From NCBI GenBank assembly GCA_017456805.1, contig JAFTIQ010000007.1, positions 1-64,000 of the forward strand: 64,000 nt of DNA, written 5' to 3'. Numbering within the stretch: position 1 is the stretch's first letter; each line of letters begins with the position of its first letter. Source of the stretch: Lentisphaeria bacterium. Lineage in GTDB: Bacteria > Verrucomicrobiota > Lentisphaeria > Victivallales > UBA1829. Positions 7,599 through 15,808 of the stretch are shown one piece after another. The notes beneath the pieces were generated by a model. That model saw nothing but the letters and a program-made list of their open reading frames with translations, was not told where the DNA came from and made no database searches. The position numbers and the translations under genes were made by a program.

Positions 7599-8498
7599 TC
7601 AATCCAGATCATCTTTGAATGTTGCAATGCAGGCTTCGATCCGCTTTTTTGCCGCATCTGAGAGGGAATCCATCTCCTGCGCATAGGTGAACGGAGAAGA
7701 GATGATGCCCATTTTGTACAAGGCATACTTCTGTCCGGTCCAGACACAATCGATATTTTCCCCGTAGATCCCATGATAAAGTCTGATCAGTTTTTTCTGG
7801 GTTTCTTTCGCCGTTGCGATATCGCCCCGATTGAAGGCGGCTATCAGCGTGACCAGCATTTTTGATGCCAGCCCTCCGATTCCGCAGACAGCTCCATCCA
7901 GATCGATCAGTGCAGCTTCATCAATGGACCATTCCTGTCCTTCCAGGAAACGGACCTGATAACCATTTTCTTCCCGCATGAGAAGGAGTTCTTTCCGGAG
8001 CCACATATTGCAGGAGGAATTTTTGATCCCTTTCAGATTCGGATGTTTCAGAATCTCAGCAAACTCTTTCAATGAAAGAGATGCGGAACTCAGGTGCGGA
8101 CTGTAATAGAAATATACCGGGCGGTCGGAATGATCCAGAATTTCAAGAACCGATTTCAGCGGATCCTGCGCTGACGGCTTTTGAGGCAGCATATAAACGA
8201 AAGCTCCGAAATCATATTTTTTGTAGGATTCCATCAGTTTCAGGGAAAGAGCTCTGCTTGTGCTGGTGATTCCAACCATCAGTTCCGTTCTGTTTTTTAC
8301 ATGATCGGCTGCAAAAGCGACTGCTTCTTCCTTGAACTGTTCGTCAAAACTGTACCACTCACCCATGGTTCCGAAAATAAAAATTCCGTCAAGACCATGT
8401 CTTATATTCCGGTCCAGAAGATTTCTGAACCCGGCTTTATCAAGGGAACCATCCTCCATCAGCGGAGTGATGCTTGCACTGATTACAATTTTATTCAT
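7599..8498 (-). CDS. Dihydrodipicolinate synthase / N-acetylneuraminate lyase family aldolase
   Basis: 299-aa TIM-barrel class I aldolase that uses a Schiff-base Lys to cleave or form a bond to pyruvate. Visible family marks are the GTMGEW loop near residue 40, where DapA/NanA have a G-T-x-G-E motif; the catalytic Tyr in VYFYYSPH; and the Schiff-base Lys in LKGIKNSS. A true dapA role is less likely because dapB is in another operon and this gene follows a sialidase-like gene. A NanA-like (sialic acid) or other keto-acid sugar aldolase fits the context. The start at 8498 has GGAGCAAG upstream, 23 bp after the previous gene. Confidence 0.85.
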   Translation of the reverse strand: MNKIVISASITPLMEDGSLDKAGFRNLLDRNIRHGLDGIFIFGTMGEWYSFDEQFKEEAVAFAADHVKNRTELMVGITSTSRALSLKLMESYKKYDFGAFVYMLPQKPSAQDPLKSVLEILDHSDRPVYFYYSPHLSSASLSLKEFAEILKHPNLKGIKNSSCNMWLRKELLLMREENGYQVRFLEGQEWSIDEAALIDLDGAVCGIGGLASKMLVTLIAAFNRGDIATAKETQKKLIRLYHGIYGENIDCVWTGQKYALYKMGIISSPFTYAQEMDSLSDAAKKRIEACIATFKDDLD

Positions 8499-8521
8499 GA
8501 AAAACTTGCTCCATTTCATGG

Positions 8522-9535
8522 TTAAAATGTTATCGTTTTTATTGCGACTGACGTGGAAAACCATGCGATAGCTTCCCGGTCAGAAGTCCAATCAAACCAA
8601 AGATAAGAATCGGAAATATATACTTTGTCAGGCAGATTGGTTACGTTGAAATTCCCCAGAAGCCCGGGGCGTTCCCGATAATCAATCCGCAGCATAATGA
8701 TCTGTTCCCGTGTCCGGTCCAACCACATGATTTCTTCATCGAATGGCGCAGCAAACATGGGTGTTCTCCATCGGAAACAATCTTCATTGGTGGAATCATG
8801 CCGGGTATAAACCAGCCATAATTCATCTTTGAATTTCATCCAGTGCTGCTGCGTCGGACCAGTCTCCAGAAGCGTTCCATCGGAAAATTGCCATTTGACA
8901 GGCTCGCTCCAATGCAAACCATCCGGACTCCGGGCAAGGAATGCGCAATTTTCATCACATCGCAAAGTCAGATAAAAAAGATTATTCTTCCGGATCACAG
9001 ATGGTTCATACCAGCCGCGCCCGACTGGTCTTACGAGCGGAATCCCGCTTTCCAGATGAATCAGCCGTTGTGCTTGCAGACGGTATTTCCGTGTGACCGT
9101 CGAAAAATATCCGGGCTTTTCCATCCGGAAAAAGGCAATGATCAATGTTCCATCGGGAGCAACCGCTGCTTGGGTCCCAGCCGCCCGGTCATCTTCATGT
9201 GTCAAACCTGGAATTTCAATTGGTTCGGACCATTGACCGTCATAGATCAGATAAACAGTTTTGTAGCCTTTCCCGTTTTTGACCAGTCCGATGATTCCTG
9301 CTGTTTGTTCATCCGGCAGGGGCAGGGGACGGAAATCTGCGCATTTTTCACATTTTTGCAAAGAGGGAATGACCGCCGGTTCATCCCAATGTTCCCCTTC
9401 ATCATCAGAGAAGGTAAACACGGGCTGCTCATAAAGATCCATTGCCAATTGTTTCTGCATGACCATCATGAGCTTACCACGGTACGGGATCACCGATGGA
9501 TGGAAATAATTCTGATGTTCAAAGACGAATTTCAT
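8522..9535 (-). CDS. Sialidase-superfamily (six-bladed propeller) protein
   Basis: 337 aa with the repeated beta-sheet pattern of exo-sialidases and Asp-box-like turns (SDDEGEHWDEP near residue 45 and SPDGLHWSEP near the middle). FHPSVIPYRG near the N-terminus sits where sialidases carry their Arg-rich RIP motif, but Arg is not in the usual place, so activity is uncertain. There is no signal peptide, so it should act in the cytoplasm or be mis-assigned. ATG at 9535; a TTG two codons earlier is the alternative. It starts 2 bp from the pseudopilin stop and is followed by the DapA/NanA-like gene, which suggests a joint acidic-sugar pathway. Confidence 0.72.
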   Translation of the reverse strand: MKFVFEHQNYFHPSVIPYRGKLMMVMQKQLAMDLYEQPVFTFSDDEGEHWDEPAVIPSLQKCEKCADFRPLPLPDEQTAGIIGLVKNGKGYKTVYLIYDGQWSEPIEIPGLTHEDDRAAGTQAAVAPDGTLIIAFFRMEKPGYFSTVTRKYRLQAQRLIHLESGIPLVRPVGRGWYEPSVIRKNNLFYLTLRCDENCAFLARSPDGLHWSEPVKWQFSDGTLLETGPTQQHWMKFKDELWLVYTRHDSTNEDCFRWRTPMFAAPFDEEIMWLDRTREQIIMLRIDYRERPGLLGNFNVTNLPDKVYISDSYLWFDWTSDREAIAWFSTSVAIKTITF

Positions 9536-9537
9536 GG

Positions 9538-10263
9538 TCAAGGTCTTTCAGAAGCAGGCATCCTGAGTTCGAACTGAGAAGCTCGATGTGTTTCTGTATG
9601 ACCGTCAACATAAACGAGATTTCCCTTTAATCCTGCGTGCCGGACTGCAAAGCTACCTGCAATCTGATCATTGGTGAAACGAAGCCGGTAATCATTGATA
9701 ACTTCTCCCCAAAGAACTGCAGATGAGGCACTTTTGATTCTTGTGGATTTCCAGTAGCCGCGTTCTGTTGTTATATCTGAGGAAGAAAAAGGCGTTCCGG
9801 CATATTCCTTCAGATGTACATTCAAGGCATAATCAACAACATAGGTTTTCGGAGTCGTAACTGCCGGGCATCCCATGACACCGACGTGAGATCTGTAAAC
9901 ACTATAGGTGTTGGTCCATGTTGCGGCTGTTCCGGCACTGAAACTCCCCCCATTGATGAACGCGTTGATGTAAGGCGGTTTTTTTCCGGAAAGTCCTGTC
10001 AGCATTGTAAAGGAGTAAGCGGTTCCTGTGTGTGCAGTCGGATGCCAGTCATCGTGATCATCCAGATAAAGCAGAGATCCGGTGCCGCATTGTTTCAGAT
10101 TGTTCATACAGTTTGCAGATTGTGCTGTGGATCGTGCATTGTTCAAAGCCGGAAGAAGCATTCCCGCCAGAATTGCAATGATTGCTATCACGACAAGCAG
10201 CTCGATCAGGGTAAAGTGTTTAGAGCCCACAAATTTCCAGGTTGTCTGTTTCGAATGATTCAT
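9538..10263 (-). CDS. Type II pseudopilin-like protein (prepilin N-terminal domain)
   Basis: 241 aa. After a short basic leader it carries the prepilin peptidase site and hydrophobic helix [19 protein letters not shown] (residues 16-34, Glu at +5), then [18 protein letters not shown], typical of major pseudopilins. The long C-terminal globular domain ends with VYVDGHTE, a pattern frequent in Lentisphaerota and Planctomycetota pseudopilins. After cleavage it should be anchored in the inner membrane or assembled into a pseudopilus. No secretion ATPase or secretin gene is nearby. It is in one operon with a large secreted protein and sialidase-like and aldolase genes. Start supported by AAGGAA. 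Confidence 0.9.
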   Translation of the reverse strand: MNHSKQTTWKFVGSKHFTLIELLVVIAIIAILAGMLLPALNNARSTAQSANCMNNLKQCGTGSLLYLDDHDDWHPTAHTGTAYSFTMLTGLSGKKPPYINAFINGGSFSAGTAATWTNTYSVYRSHVGVMGCPAVTTPKTYVVDYALNVHLKEYAGTPFSSSDITTERGYWKSTRIKSASSAVLWGEVINDYRLRFTNDQIAGSFAVRHAGLKGNLVYVDGHTETHRASQFELRMPASERP

Positions 10264-10275
10264 GTGTCTGATTCC

Positions 10276-13200
10276 TTATTTTATAATGATCTTTGTTGCG
10301 TTGTTTTTCCCGGATGCAAGTTCCACGACAACAATTTCCCATGTTCCGGCAGATTCGTTTTCGGGAACAGTTATCGTGTATGAGGCTTTGCCGTCTTTGA
10401 AAATCACATTTCCGCCGTAGTTCCAAAGTTCTTTGCCGTTTTTCATCACTTTAAGCTGAGCCGGAACCATTCCGCTGATCGGTTTTTTCCCGGCTCCTTC
10501 AAGCGTCAGATCAAAAGTAACTTTGCTGCCCCTGGAGACTGCTGCATTTCCGGCTGTAACAGAGACTGTCTGGATCCGGTCTTTCAGAAGCAGCAGCGGA
10601 ACAGCATCCAGAAGACGGAGTTTGACCGTTGCGATTCCATTGAGGACAGGGATTTCTTTGTGATGGAACAAATCGTAAACGATCACATTGTCGCGGATTT
10701 TCAGCTTATGCTCTCTCAGCCCGGTTTTTGCTGCAGTTTCGGACAAAAACTGATATGCTCCGCCATTCCAATTCTTGCTCATCGCGGTCTGACAAGCTCT
10801 GGCTTCGGCGTTTGTTTCACAATCAATCACCCATGCAACAGGCGTTTTATCCGGCATTTCGTTGTTATAAACGATCCCGTTGATTCCCATGGAGGTGACG
10901 GCTTCCTGCGGCAGATATTTTTTGATCGGCTGTGAAAAATTCATGATACAATACGCAGCACCGATATGTCCCAGTCCGGCACCGAAAAGATTCGGATTCT
11001 TTTCCATGCCGGGAATATCGATCGTAACAGATTTATCGCCAATGACTTTTCCTCCTTTTTTGATGTAATCGATAAGAATGTCTCTGACTTTATCGGTCAT
11101 CCACTGGCAATCATGAAGTATGACCAGATCATAATTTTTCAGGATCCCGGCGACGACTTCCTCAGAGCTGATCACGTCCGCTGCTCCCCCGGCGCGGCGG
11201 AAGTTTTCCAATGCCGTATAACGGGAATAAGGATATGCATTTGTATGGTCGATCTGAAAACAGATCTGGGCGATATCGTAGAGCAGGGCGGCTTTCCGGG
11301 CAACCGGCTTCTGGAGTCTGTAAAATTCTCCCGCCCGGGCAAGGTGTGCTGTGATTTCCGCTGTCCCTTCCCATGTGCTTTGGATTTCCGGCAAACCAAA
11401 ATCTGTCTTATTATCCAAATGCCAGAGTCCGATGAATTGAGGCGCATTGGCGATCATCCGGTAAAGGATCCCCCGCTGAAATTCTTTGCCCCAGGGCGTG
11501 TAATGTGCTGAAACAACGGCTCCCCACGGCTTTTCTCTTCCGCCGGTCTTGGCAAACTCAATATTGAACGCAATCGCACAATACCAGAATGTATAATTAT
11601 AGAAGGTATTCGTCGGATAATTTGAATGGGAGAGGGGCGGATAAAAGCCTCTTCCCGGATAAAGCGGTCCAGCCATCAGACCGATATCTCCGACAAGTAC
11701 CCCGTGCGATGCCTTGACGGTTTCCTCTGCAATTTTATTGTAATTCGAGGTGTGATATCTGAAATAGGTCAGAAACGGATGATCCCAGGGGATGATCCCT
11801 TTTTCCACCACCGGAAGATAAACATGATACCCATGTTTCTGTTTGACAAACGGGGGAAGCTGAGAACGTTTTACCCCGGTCTTTGCCTCAAAATCTGCAA
11901 TTGTCTTCGGATGAAAGTCAAAGTTCCCGAGCATTGATCCGTCATCATTGCAAACCGTATATTTGAAAAAGTTCGGCGCCTGGGTGGTAAAGATCTGTCT
12001 GATCTGGCTTGATTGACGTGCTGCAAATGCCTGACTGTCAGCAGCCGCCGCGCGGGAACTCAGGGAGTTGTGATTGACACCATGGGTATGGACTTTCCCC
12101 GTGTAAAGGATCAGTTGATCATCTTTTTGATCCGTAAACATCCGAATAGTACTTGTTCGCACGGTGAAAAGCTGATGATATCTCAACGTGTTATCGATCA
12201 CATTCCCGAGACGGTCAAGATTGCTGCCGGTCATTTCATGAATATCATCAATAACTGTATTTAAGTTCCGTTTGGCAATAAATTCTGCCGCAACGTGTTC
12301 CCGTTTGAAGTGACGCCGCGCGCTTTTCCAGATAAAAATCGGGTATTCCTGAACTCTCCGTTTTGCCGCAACAAAAATTTTCTTTTCCGCCGCCTTTTTT
12401 CCGCCAACCATGCAGCGGATGGTGTATTCTCCTTCTTTCCAAAGAGTTGTGTCAAAATTTCTAAATACGTTTCCTTCAGAATCAACAGCCTCAACCGTGT
12501 ATGCTGTTTGTTTTTTCGCAATGACTTTGACCGGGATCGTTTCTCCACATTCAAACACGCTGCGGGGAACTCCGTTACATTCAATTTTCAATTCAAAATC
12601 TTTGACTGCTTCCGCCGCCTTTTTGTAATTCACTTTAGGCACGTTTCTAACAAGCGTTCCATCATAGAGACAGATTTTGTAAATCGCTTCCAGCATAGGG
12701 AGAAAATCTCTCATGTTGAAGCAGGCTCCGATCAATCCGGAATGAGGGTGATTTTTATTGATATTTTTCAGCCAGATCAAGGCGGCTGTTCCTTTTTTGG
12801 CAACAACAAAAGGGGTGACAGAATCCGCATACACAGCAAGATCAAGATAATTTCCCCAGCGAGGCCAGTTCTGATCCAGCCCCCATGCCTTTCCAGTGTC
12901 AGTCAGAACCCGGTCTTTCCCTCTTAATCCATACGCAAAATTTACTCCGAACGTGTTGAAAAGAAACGACTTTTTCGGATAATGGGAATCATCACTTTTA
13001 ACAAACAGATCATCCTTTCCGATAAAGTCCAGCAATGTATTTCCGCAGGGATTGACAAAGCGACCTCCGCGGCTGCAATATTGATAAAGCGCACAAGTTT
13101 TATCAAACGGCTCAACCCAGCTCTTGGGATTGACATCTGTCAAACTCAGGATCACGGATCCCGGCGCATTCCCGTTTTTCATGAATTCCAGAATCTCCGG

Positions 13201-13407
13201 AGCTCTCATCGGCGTGAATCCCTGCGCCAGAAAATAACGCTCAGCAACCCCGATATCACCCGCATATTGTGAATAATAATCATCATCCACAAAAAGAATC
13301 TTTTTCGTTATTTCCCCGTGAACCGGAAAAAGAAATGCGGAAACTATAACAAAAATCGAACATAATTTTATTATAAATCCCGAATGGTTGCTTTGTTGAT
13401 GTTTCAT
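10276..13407 (-). CDS. Large secreted protein with GATase-like domain, putative glycan enzyme
   Basis: 1043 aa with a signal peptide (FIIKLCSIFVIVSAFLF then a VHG-type cut). After the signal, KKILFVDDDYYSQYAG opens an alpha/beta domain. The middle region has TIM-barrel-like features of glycoside hydrolases. Around residues 690-770 (KAALLYDIAQICF then YDLVILHDCQWM and GGKVIGD) it resembles the class-I-glutaminase-like trimerisation domain of GH42 beta-galactosidases. The C-terminus looks immunoglobulin-like (KVTFDLTLEGAG). I cannot assign a CAZy family. Start at 13407 with GGAGGG; the ATG at 13425 overlaps that site. First gene of the operon below the GntR regulator. Confidence 0.75.
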   Translation of the reverse strand: MKHQQSNHSGFIIKLCSIFVIVSAFLFPVHGEITKKILFVDDDYYSQYAGDIGVAERYFLAQGFTPMRAPEILEFMKNGNAPGSVILSLTDVNPKSWVEPFDKTCALYQYCSRGGRFVNPCGNTLLDFIGKDDLFVKSDDSHYPKKSFLFNTFGVNFAYGLRGKDRVLTDTGKAWGLDQNWPRWGNYLDLAVYADSVTPFVVAKKGTAALIWLKNINKNHPHSGLIGACFNMRDFLPMLEAIYKICLYDGTLVRNVPKVNYKKAAEAVKDFELKIECNGVPRSVFECGETIPVKVIAKKQTAYTVEAVDSEGNVFRNFDTTLWKEGEYTIRCMVGGKKAAEKKIFVAAKRRVQEYPIFIWKSARRHFKREHVAAEFIAKRNLNTVIDDIHEMTGSNLDRLGNVIDNTLRYHQLFTVRTSTIRMFTDQKDDQLILYTGKVHTHGVNHNSLSSRAAAADSQAFAARQSSQIRQIFTTQAPNFFKYTVCNDDGSMLGNFDFHPKTIADFEAKTGVKRSQLPPFVKQKHGYHVYLPVVEKGIIPWDHPFLTYFRYHTSNYNKIAEETVKASHGVLVGDIGLMAGPLYPGRGFYPPLSHSNYPTNTFYNYTFWYCAIAFNIEFAKTGGREKPWGAVVSAHYTPWGKEFQRGILYRMIANAPQFIGLWHLDNKTDFGLPEIQSTWEGTAEITAHLARAGEFYRLQKPVARKAALLYDIAQICFQIDHTNAYPYSRYTALENFRRAGGAADVISSEEVVAGILKNYDLVILHDCQWMTDKVRDILIDYIKKGGKVIGDKSVTIDIPGMEKNPNLFGAGLGHIGAAYCIMNFSQPIKKYLPQEAVTSMGINGIVYNNEMPDKTPVAWVIDCETNAEARACQTAMSKNWNGGAYQFLSETAAKTGLREHKLKIRDNVIVYDLFHHKEIPVLNGIATVKLRLLDAVPLLLLKDRIQTVSVTAGNAAVSRGSKVTFDLTLEGAGKKPISGMVPAQLKVMKNGKELWNYGGNVIFKDGKASYTITVPENESAGTWEIVVVELASGKNNATKIIIK

Positions 13408-13599
13408 TTTTTTTCTACCCTCCATTTTATTTTTTTTGTTTTTTCAGAAAAAATACACGATCAGTGCTGCACGGATTTCAGCGCAGTACAGACGACTCAT
13501 CATCCATCTTCCGACGGAATGAATCATAAATATTCAGGAGCCTTCCAGTTCCGGAAAACAACCTTTTTTATTTTTTTTCTTTCAGCAAATCAATATTTT

Positions 13600-14244
13600 T
13601 CAGAAATCATTGACAAAATGCTGGCGCATGACCTGACGGAATTCTTCAATCGTTCCATGTTCCAGTGTGTTGCAGATTTCAAGGTGAGTAGAAGGCTTCA
13701 AAGCCGGATTCTTTACGGAATATTTATCCGCAAAAATCTTGACCAGCAGATCGCGCAATTGGCAAACCTGACGATTTCCGGCAAAACCGGCAAGACAGGA
13801 ATGAAATTCCACTTCCTGCTGTCCGGTATAACGGAAATCTCCGATACAGTCAGTATATTTCCGGAGTTCATTGATCTTTTCCGGTGTCTTTCGCATATAA
13901 ATGAAATCGCATAATCCGATTTCCATTGCCAGGCGGATCTCATTCAGTTCCCGGCGGTCTTCTGCTGTAAAAATATTCACATCCACAATCTTTTTCAAAC
14001 CGGAAAACACATGCGGTGTCTTGACAACAAGACCTTTCCGTTTCCTCGATTCCACAAGATCAAGTGCTTTCAGGCGGCTGATCCCTTCCCGGACAATGTG
14101 TCGGCTGACATTCAAATGTGCTGCAAGTTCTTCTTCCCGCGGCAGAATATCCCCCGCTTTCAGCTGACGCTCACACATGAAATTCAAAAGACGGTTTTCC
14201 ACGCAATCTGCAAGTGTCATAGGGGTCAATTCTGATGAAAACAT
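13600..14244 (-). CDS. GntR (FadR/FCD subfamily) transcriptional regulator
   Basis: 214 aa. The N-terminal winged helix is canonical (LKAGDILPREEELAAHLNVS, then RHIVREGISRLKALDLVE), followed by an all-helical FCD effector domain rich in His and Asp (EIRLAMEIGLCDFIY, EFHSCLAGF, THLEICNTLEHG), which often binds a metal and an organic acid. It precedes the sialidase/aldolase operon by about 190 bp on the same strand and is probably its regulator. An inverted repeat at 14281-14307 just upstream could be its own operator. FCD regulators of this type often sense sugar acids or sialic-acid-related compounds, but the ligand here is unknown. Confidence 0.9.
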   Translation of the reverse strand: MFSSELTPMTLADCVENRLLNFMCERQLKAGDILPREEELAAHLNVSRHIVREGISRLKALDLVESRKRKGLVVKTPHVFSGLKKIVDVNIFTAEDRRELNEIRLAMEIGLCDFIYMRKTPEKINELRKYTDCIGDFRYTGQQEVEFHSCLAGFAGNRQVCQLRDLLVKIFADKYSVKNPALKPSTHLEICNTLEHGTIEEFRQVMRQHFVNDF

Positions 14245-14280
14245 AATGCCAATTCCTATCCGGTTCGTTTTATTCTTTTA

Positions 14281-14307
14281 TGTTGAATAAGTTTAATATG
14301 TTCAACA
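14281..14307. promoter_or_regulatory. Inverted repeat upstream of the GntR regulator
   Basis: Perfect arms TGTTGAA (14281-14287) and TTCAACA (14301-14307) with a 13-bp AT-rich spacer, 37 bp upstream of the GntR start codon. A good candidate for an autoregulatory operator. Confidence 0.5.
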
Positions 14308-14384
14308 ATAAATATTATAACACACAAAGGTGTATTTGTCAAGAGGTTTATTAAAAAAATGTGAATTTTTTCGCTGAAATAATA

Positions 14385-14424
14385 CAAAAAAAAACTGCTG
14401 TCTGACTTTTCACCAGACAGCAGT
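14385..14424 (-). terminator. Intrinsic terminator after the GH1 gene
   Basis: An 11-bp perfect stem, ACTGCTGTCTG (14394-14404 on the + strand) with CAGACAGCAGT (14414-14424), loop of 9. On the minus strand it is followed by nine T. It ends the operon that starts at 21754. Confidence 0.9.
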
Positions 14425-14455
14425 CTCAAATTTTGTTGTTTCTGAGAAGAGGTCC

Positions 14456-15808
14456 TCAGACGATCCGTCCTGTACGGATGACTTCTTTCATCCATTCGGC
14501 ACTGAGTTTCGGAGTCCGTTCCAGTGTCGCATAGTTGACATAGAGGAATCCGAATCTGGGGCGGAAGCCATGATGCCATTCCAGATTGTCCATAAGACTC
14601 CAATGGAAATATCCCTTGACAGGAATGCCCTCCCGGACAGCTTTTGCCATATAAAGCAGCTGAAGTCTCAAGTGTCTGATCCGTTCATCGTCATAAACGT
14701 GTCCATCTTCTTCCAGCTTGTCTGTTTCGGAACGTTTTCCATTTTCAGTAATATAGATGGGTAATCCCCACAATTCGTAGGCGATTCTGCTGCCCCAGTA
14801 CATCGCAGCCGGTTCAAAGTAGAAATCAGCGATCCCGGTCTGGCGTTTCAGATCACTTTCTTCGAAAATGTGGTATCCCTCTTTGGTTTCCGGGGCAGGG
14901 CGGAGACGTTTTCCGAAATAGATATTCAATCCCAGCCAATCAAGTTTCCGGCTGATGATCTTCATATCTTCATCGGTAAAGACAGGTGCATCAGCTCCCT
15001 CTTTTTCCAGATAGCTGTCAAGATATTTTCCTTCCATGACAGCGGTCAGGAAGTGCGCATTGACTTCCCGGAACGCCTTTTTGGCTGCCTCGACATATTC
15101 CGGTGTATCGATCAGCGGAACCATGAAAGAGGAGTTTTCTGCCAGAGAGATCTTGGCTCCGGAATCAGCCGCACGCAGCGCACCGACTGCCGTACCGTGT
15201 GCAAGGAGCAGATGGTGCCGGATCTGATTGACCCGTTTTTTCTCCAGTTTCAATCCCGGAGCGATCAGTCCCATGCTGTATGCCACATCGGAAGCAGCAA
15301 GAAATTCATTGGTTGTACAGTAATACTTGATCAAACCTTTGAACTCTTCCCCGATTTTGGAAGCGTATTCTCCGAAATATTTGACAGTTTCTCTGGATTC
15401 CCATCCGCCGAATTCTTTCTGAAGCGCGAGGGGGAGATCCCAATGATAAAGGGTCACATAAGGTTCCACACCGTTTTTCAGAAGGGTTTCACAAACCCGT
15501 TTATAATGGTCGATTCCCTTCTGATTCACCTTCCCGTAGCCATCCGGGAAGATCCGGCTCCATGCCAGAGAAAAACGGTATCCGTTCAGCCCGATATTTT
15601 TCATGTGGGCAATATCTTCCGGATAACGGTGATAGTGATCGCAGGCAATATTTCCGTTTACGTCATCGCGCATAACACCGGGACGTTTTTCAAATTCATT
15701 CCAAACGGAAGCTCCTTTGCCATCTTCAAAGGGAGCACCTTCCACCTGGTAACTTGCTGTGGCTGACCCCCAGACAAAATCTTCAGGAAAATCCCGATAC
15801 ATATTCAT
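14456..15808 (-). CDS. Glycoside hydrolase family 1 beta-glycosidase
   Basis: 450-aa retaining beta-glucosidase/beta-galactosidase-type enzyme of normal GH1 length. Family marks: FPEDFVWGSATASYQVEGA at the N-terminus, YRFSLAWSRIFP, the acid/base Glu in TTNEF (E168; the more common form is TLNEP, so the following Pro is replaced by Phe), the nucleophile Glu in YITENG (E355), and NLEWHHGFRPRFG at the end. There is no signal peptide, so it acts on imported oligosaccharides. GGAGG precedes the start, and the ATG overlaps the stop of the DUF4838 gene by 4 bp. Last gene of the AraC-linked operon. Confidence 0.95.
   Translation of the reverse strand: MNMYRDFPEDFVWGSATASYQVEGAPFEDGKGASVWNEFEKRPGVMRDDVNGNIACDHYHRYPEDIAHMKNIGLNGYRFSLAWSRIFPDGYGKVNQKGIDHYKRVCETLLKNGVEPYVTLYHWDLPLALQKEFGGWESRETVKYFGEYASKIGEEFKGLIKYYCTTNEFLAASDVAYSMGLIAPGLKLEKKRVNQIRHHLLLAHGTAVGALRAADSGAKISLAENSSFMVPLIDTPEYVEAAKKAFREVNAHFLTAVMEGKYLDSYLEKEGADAPVFTDEDMKIISRKLDWLGLNIYFGKRLRPAPETKEGYHIFEESDLKRQTGIADFYFEPAAMYWGSRIAYELWGLPIYITENGKRSETDKLEEDGHVYDDERIRHLRLQLLYMAKAVREGIPVKGYFHWSLMDNLEWHHGFRPRFGFLYVNYATLERTPKLSAEWMKEVIRTGRIV

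Noticed and set aside
7599..8498. Assignment as biosynthetic dapA
   Set aside because: Context is a sialidase-like gene under an FCD-GntR regulator and dapB is elsewhere; only the family is certain.
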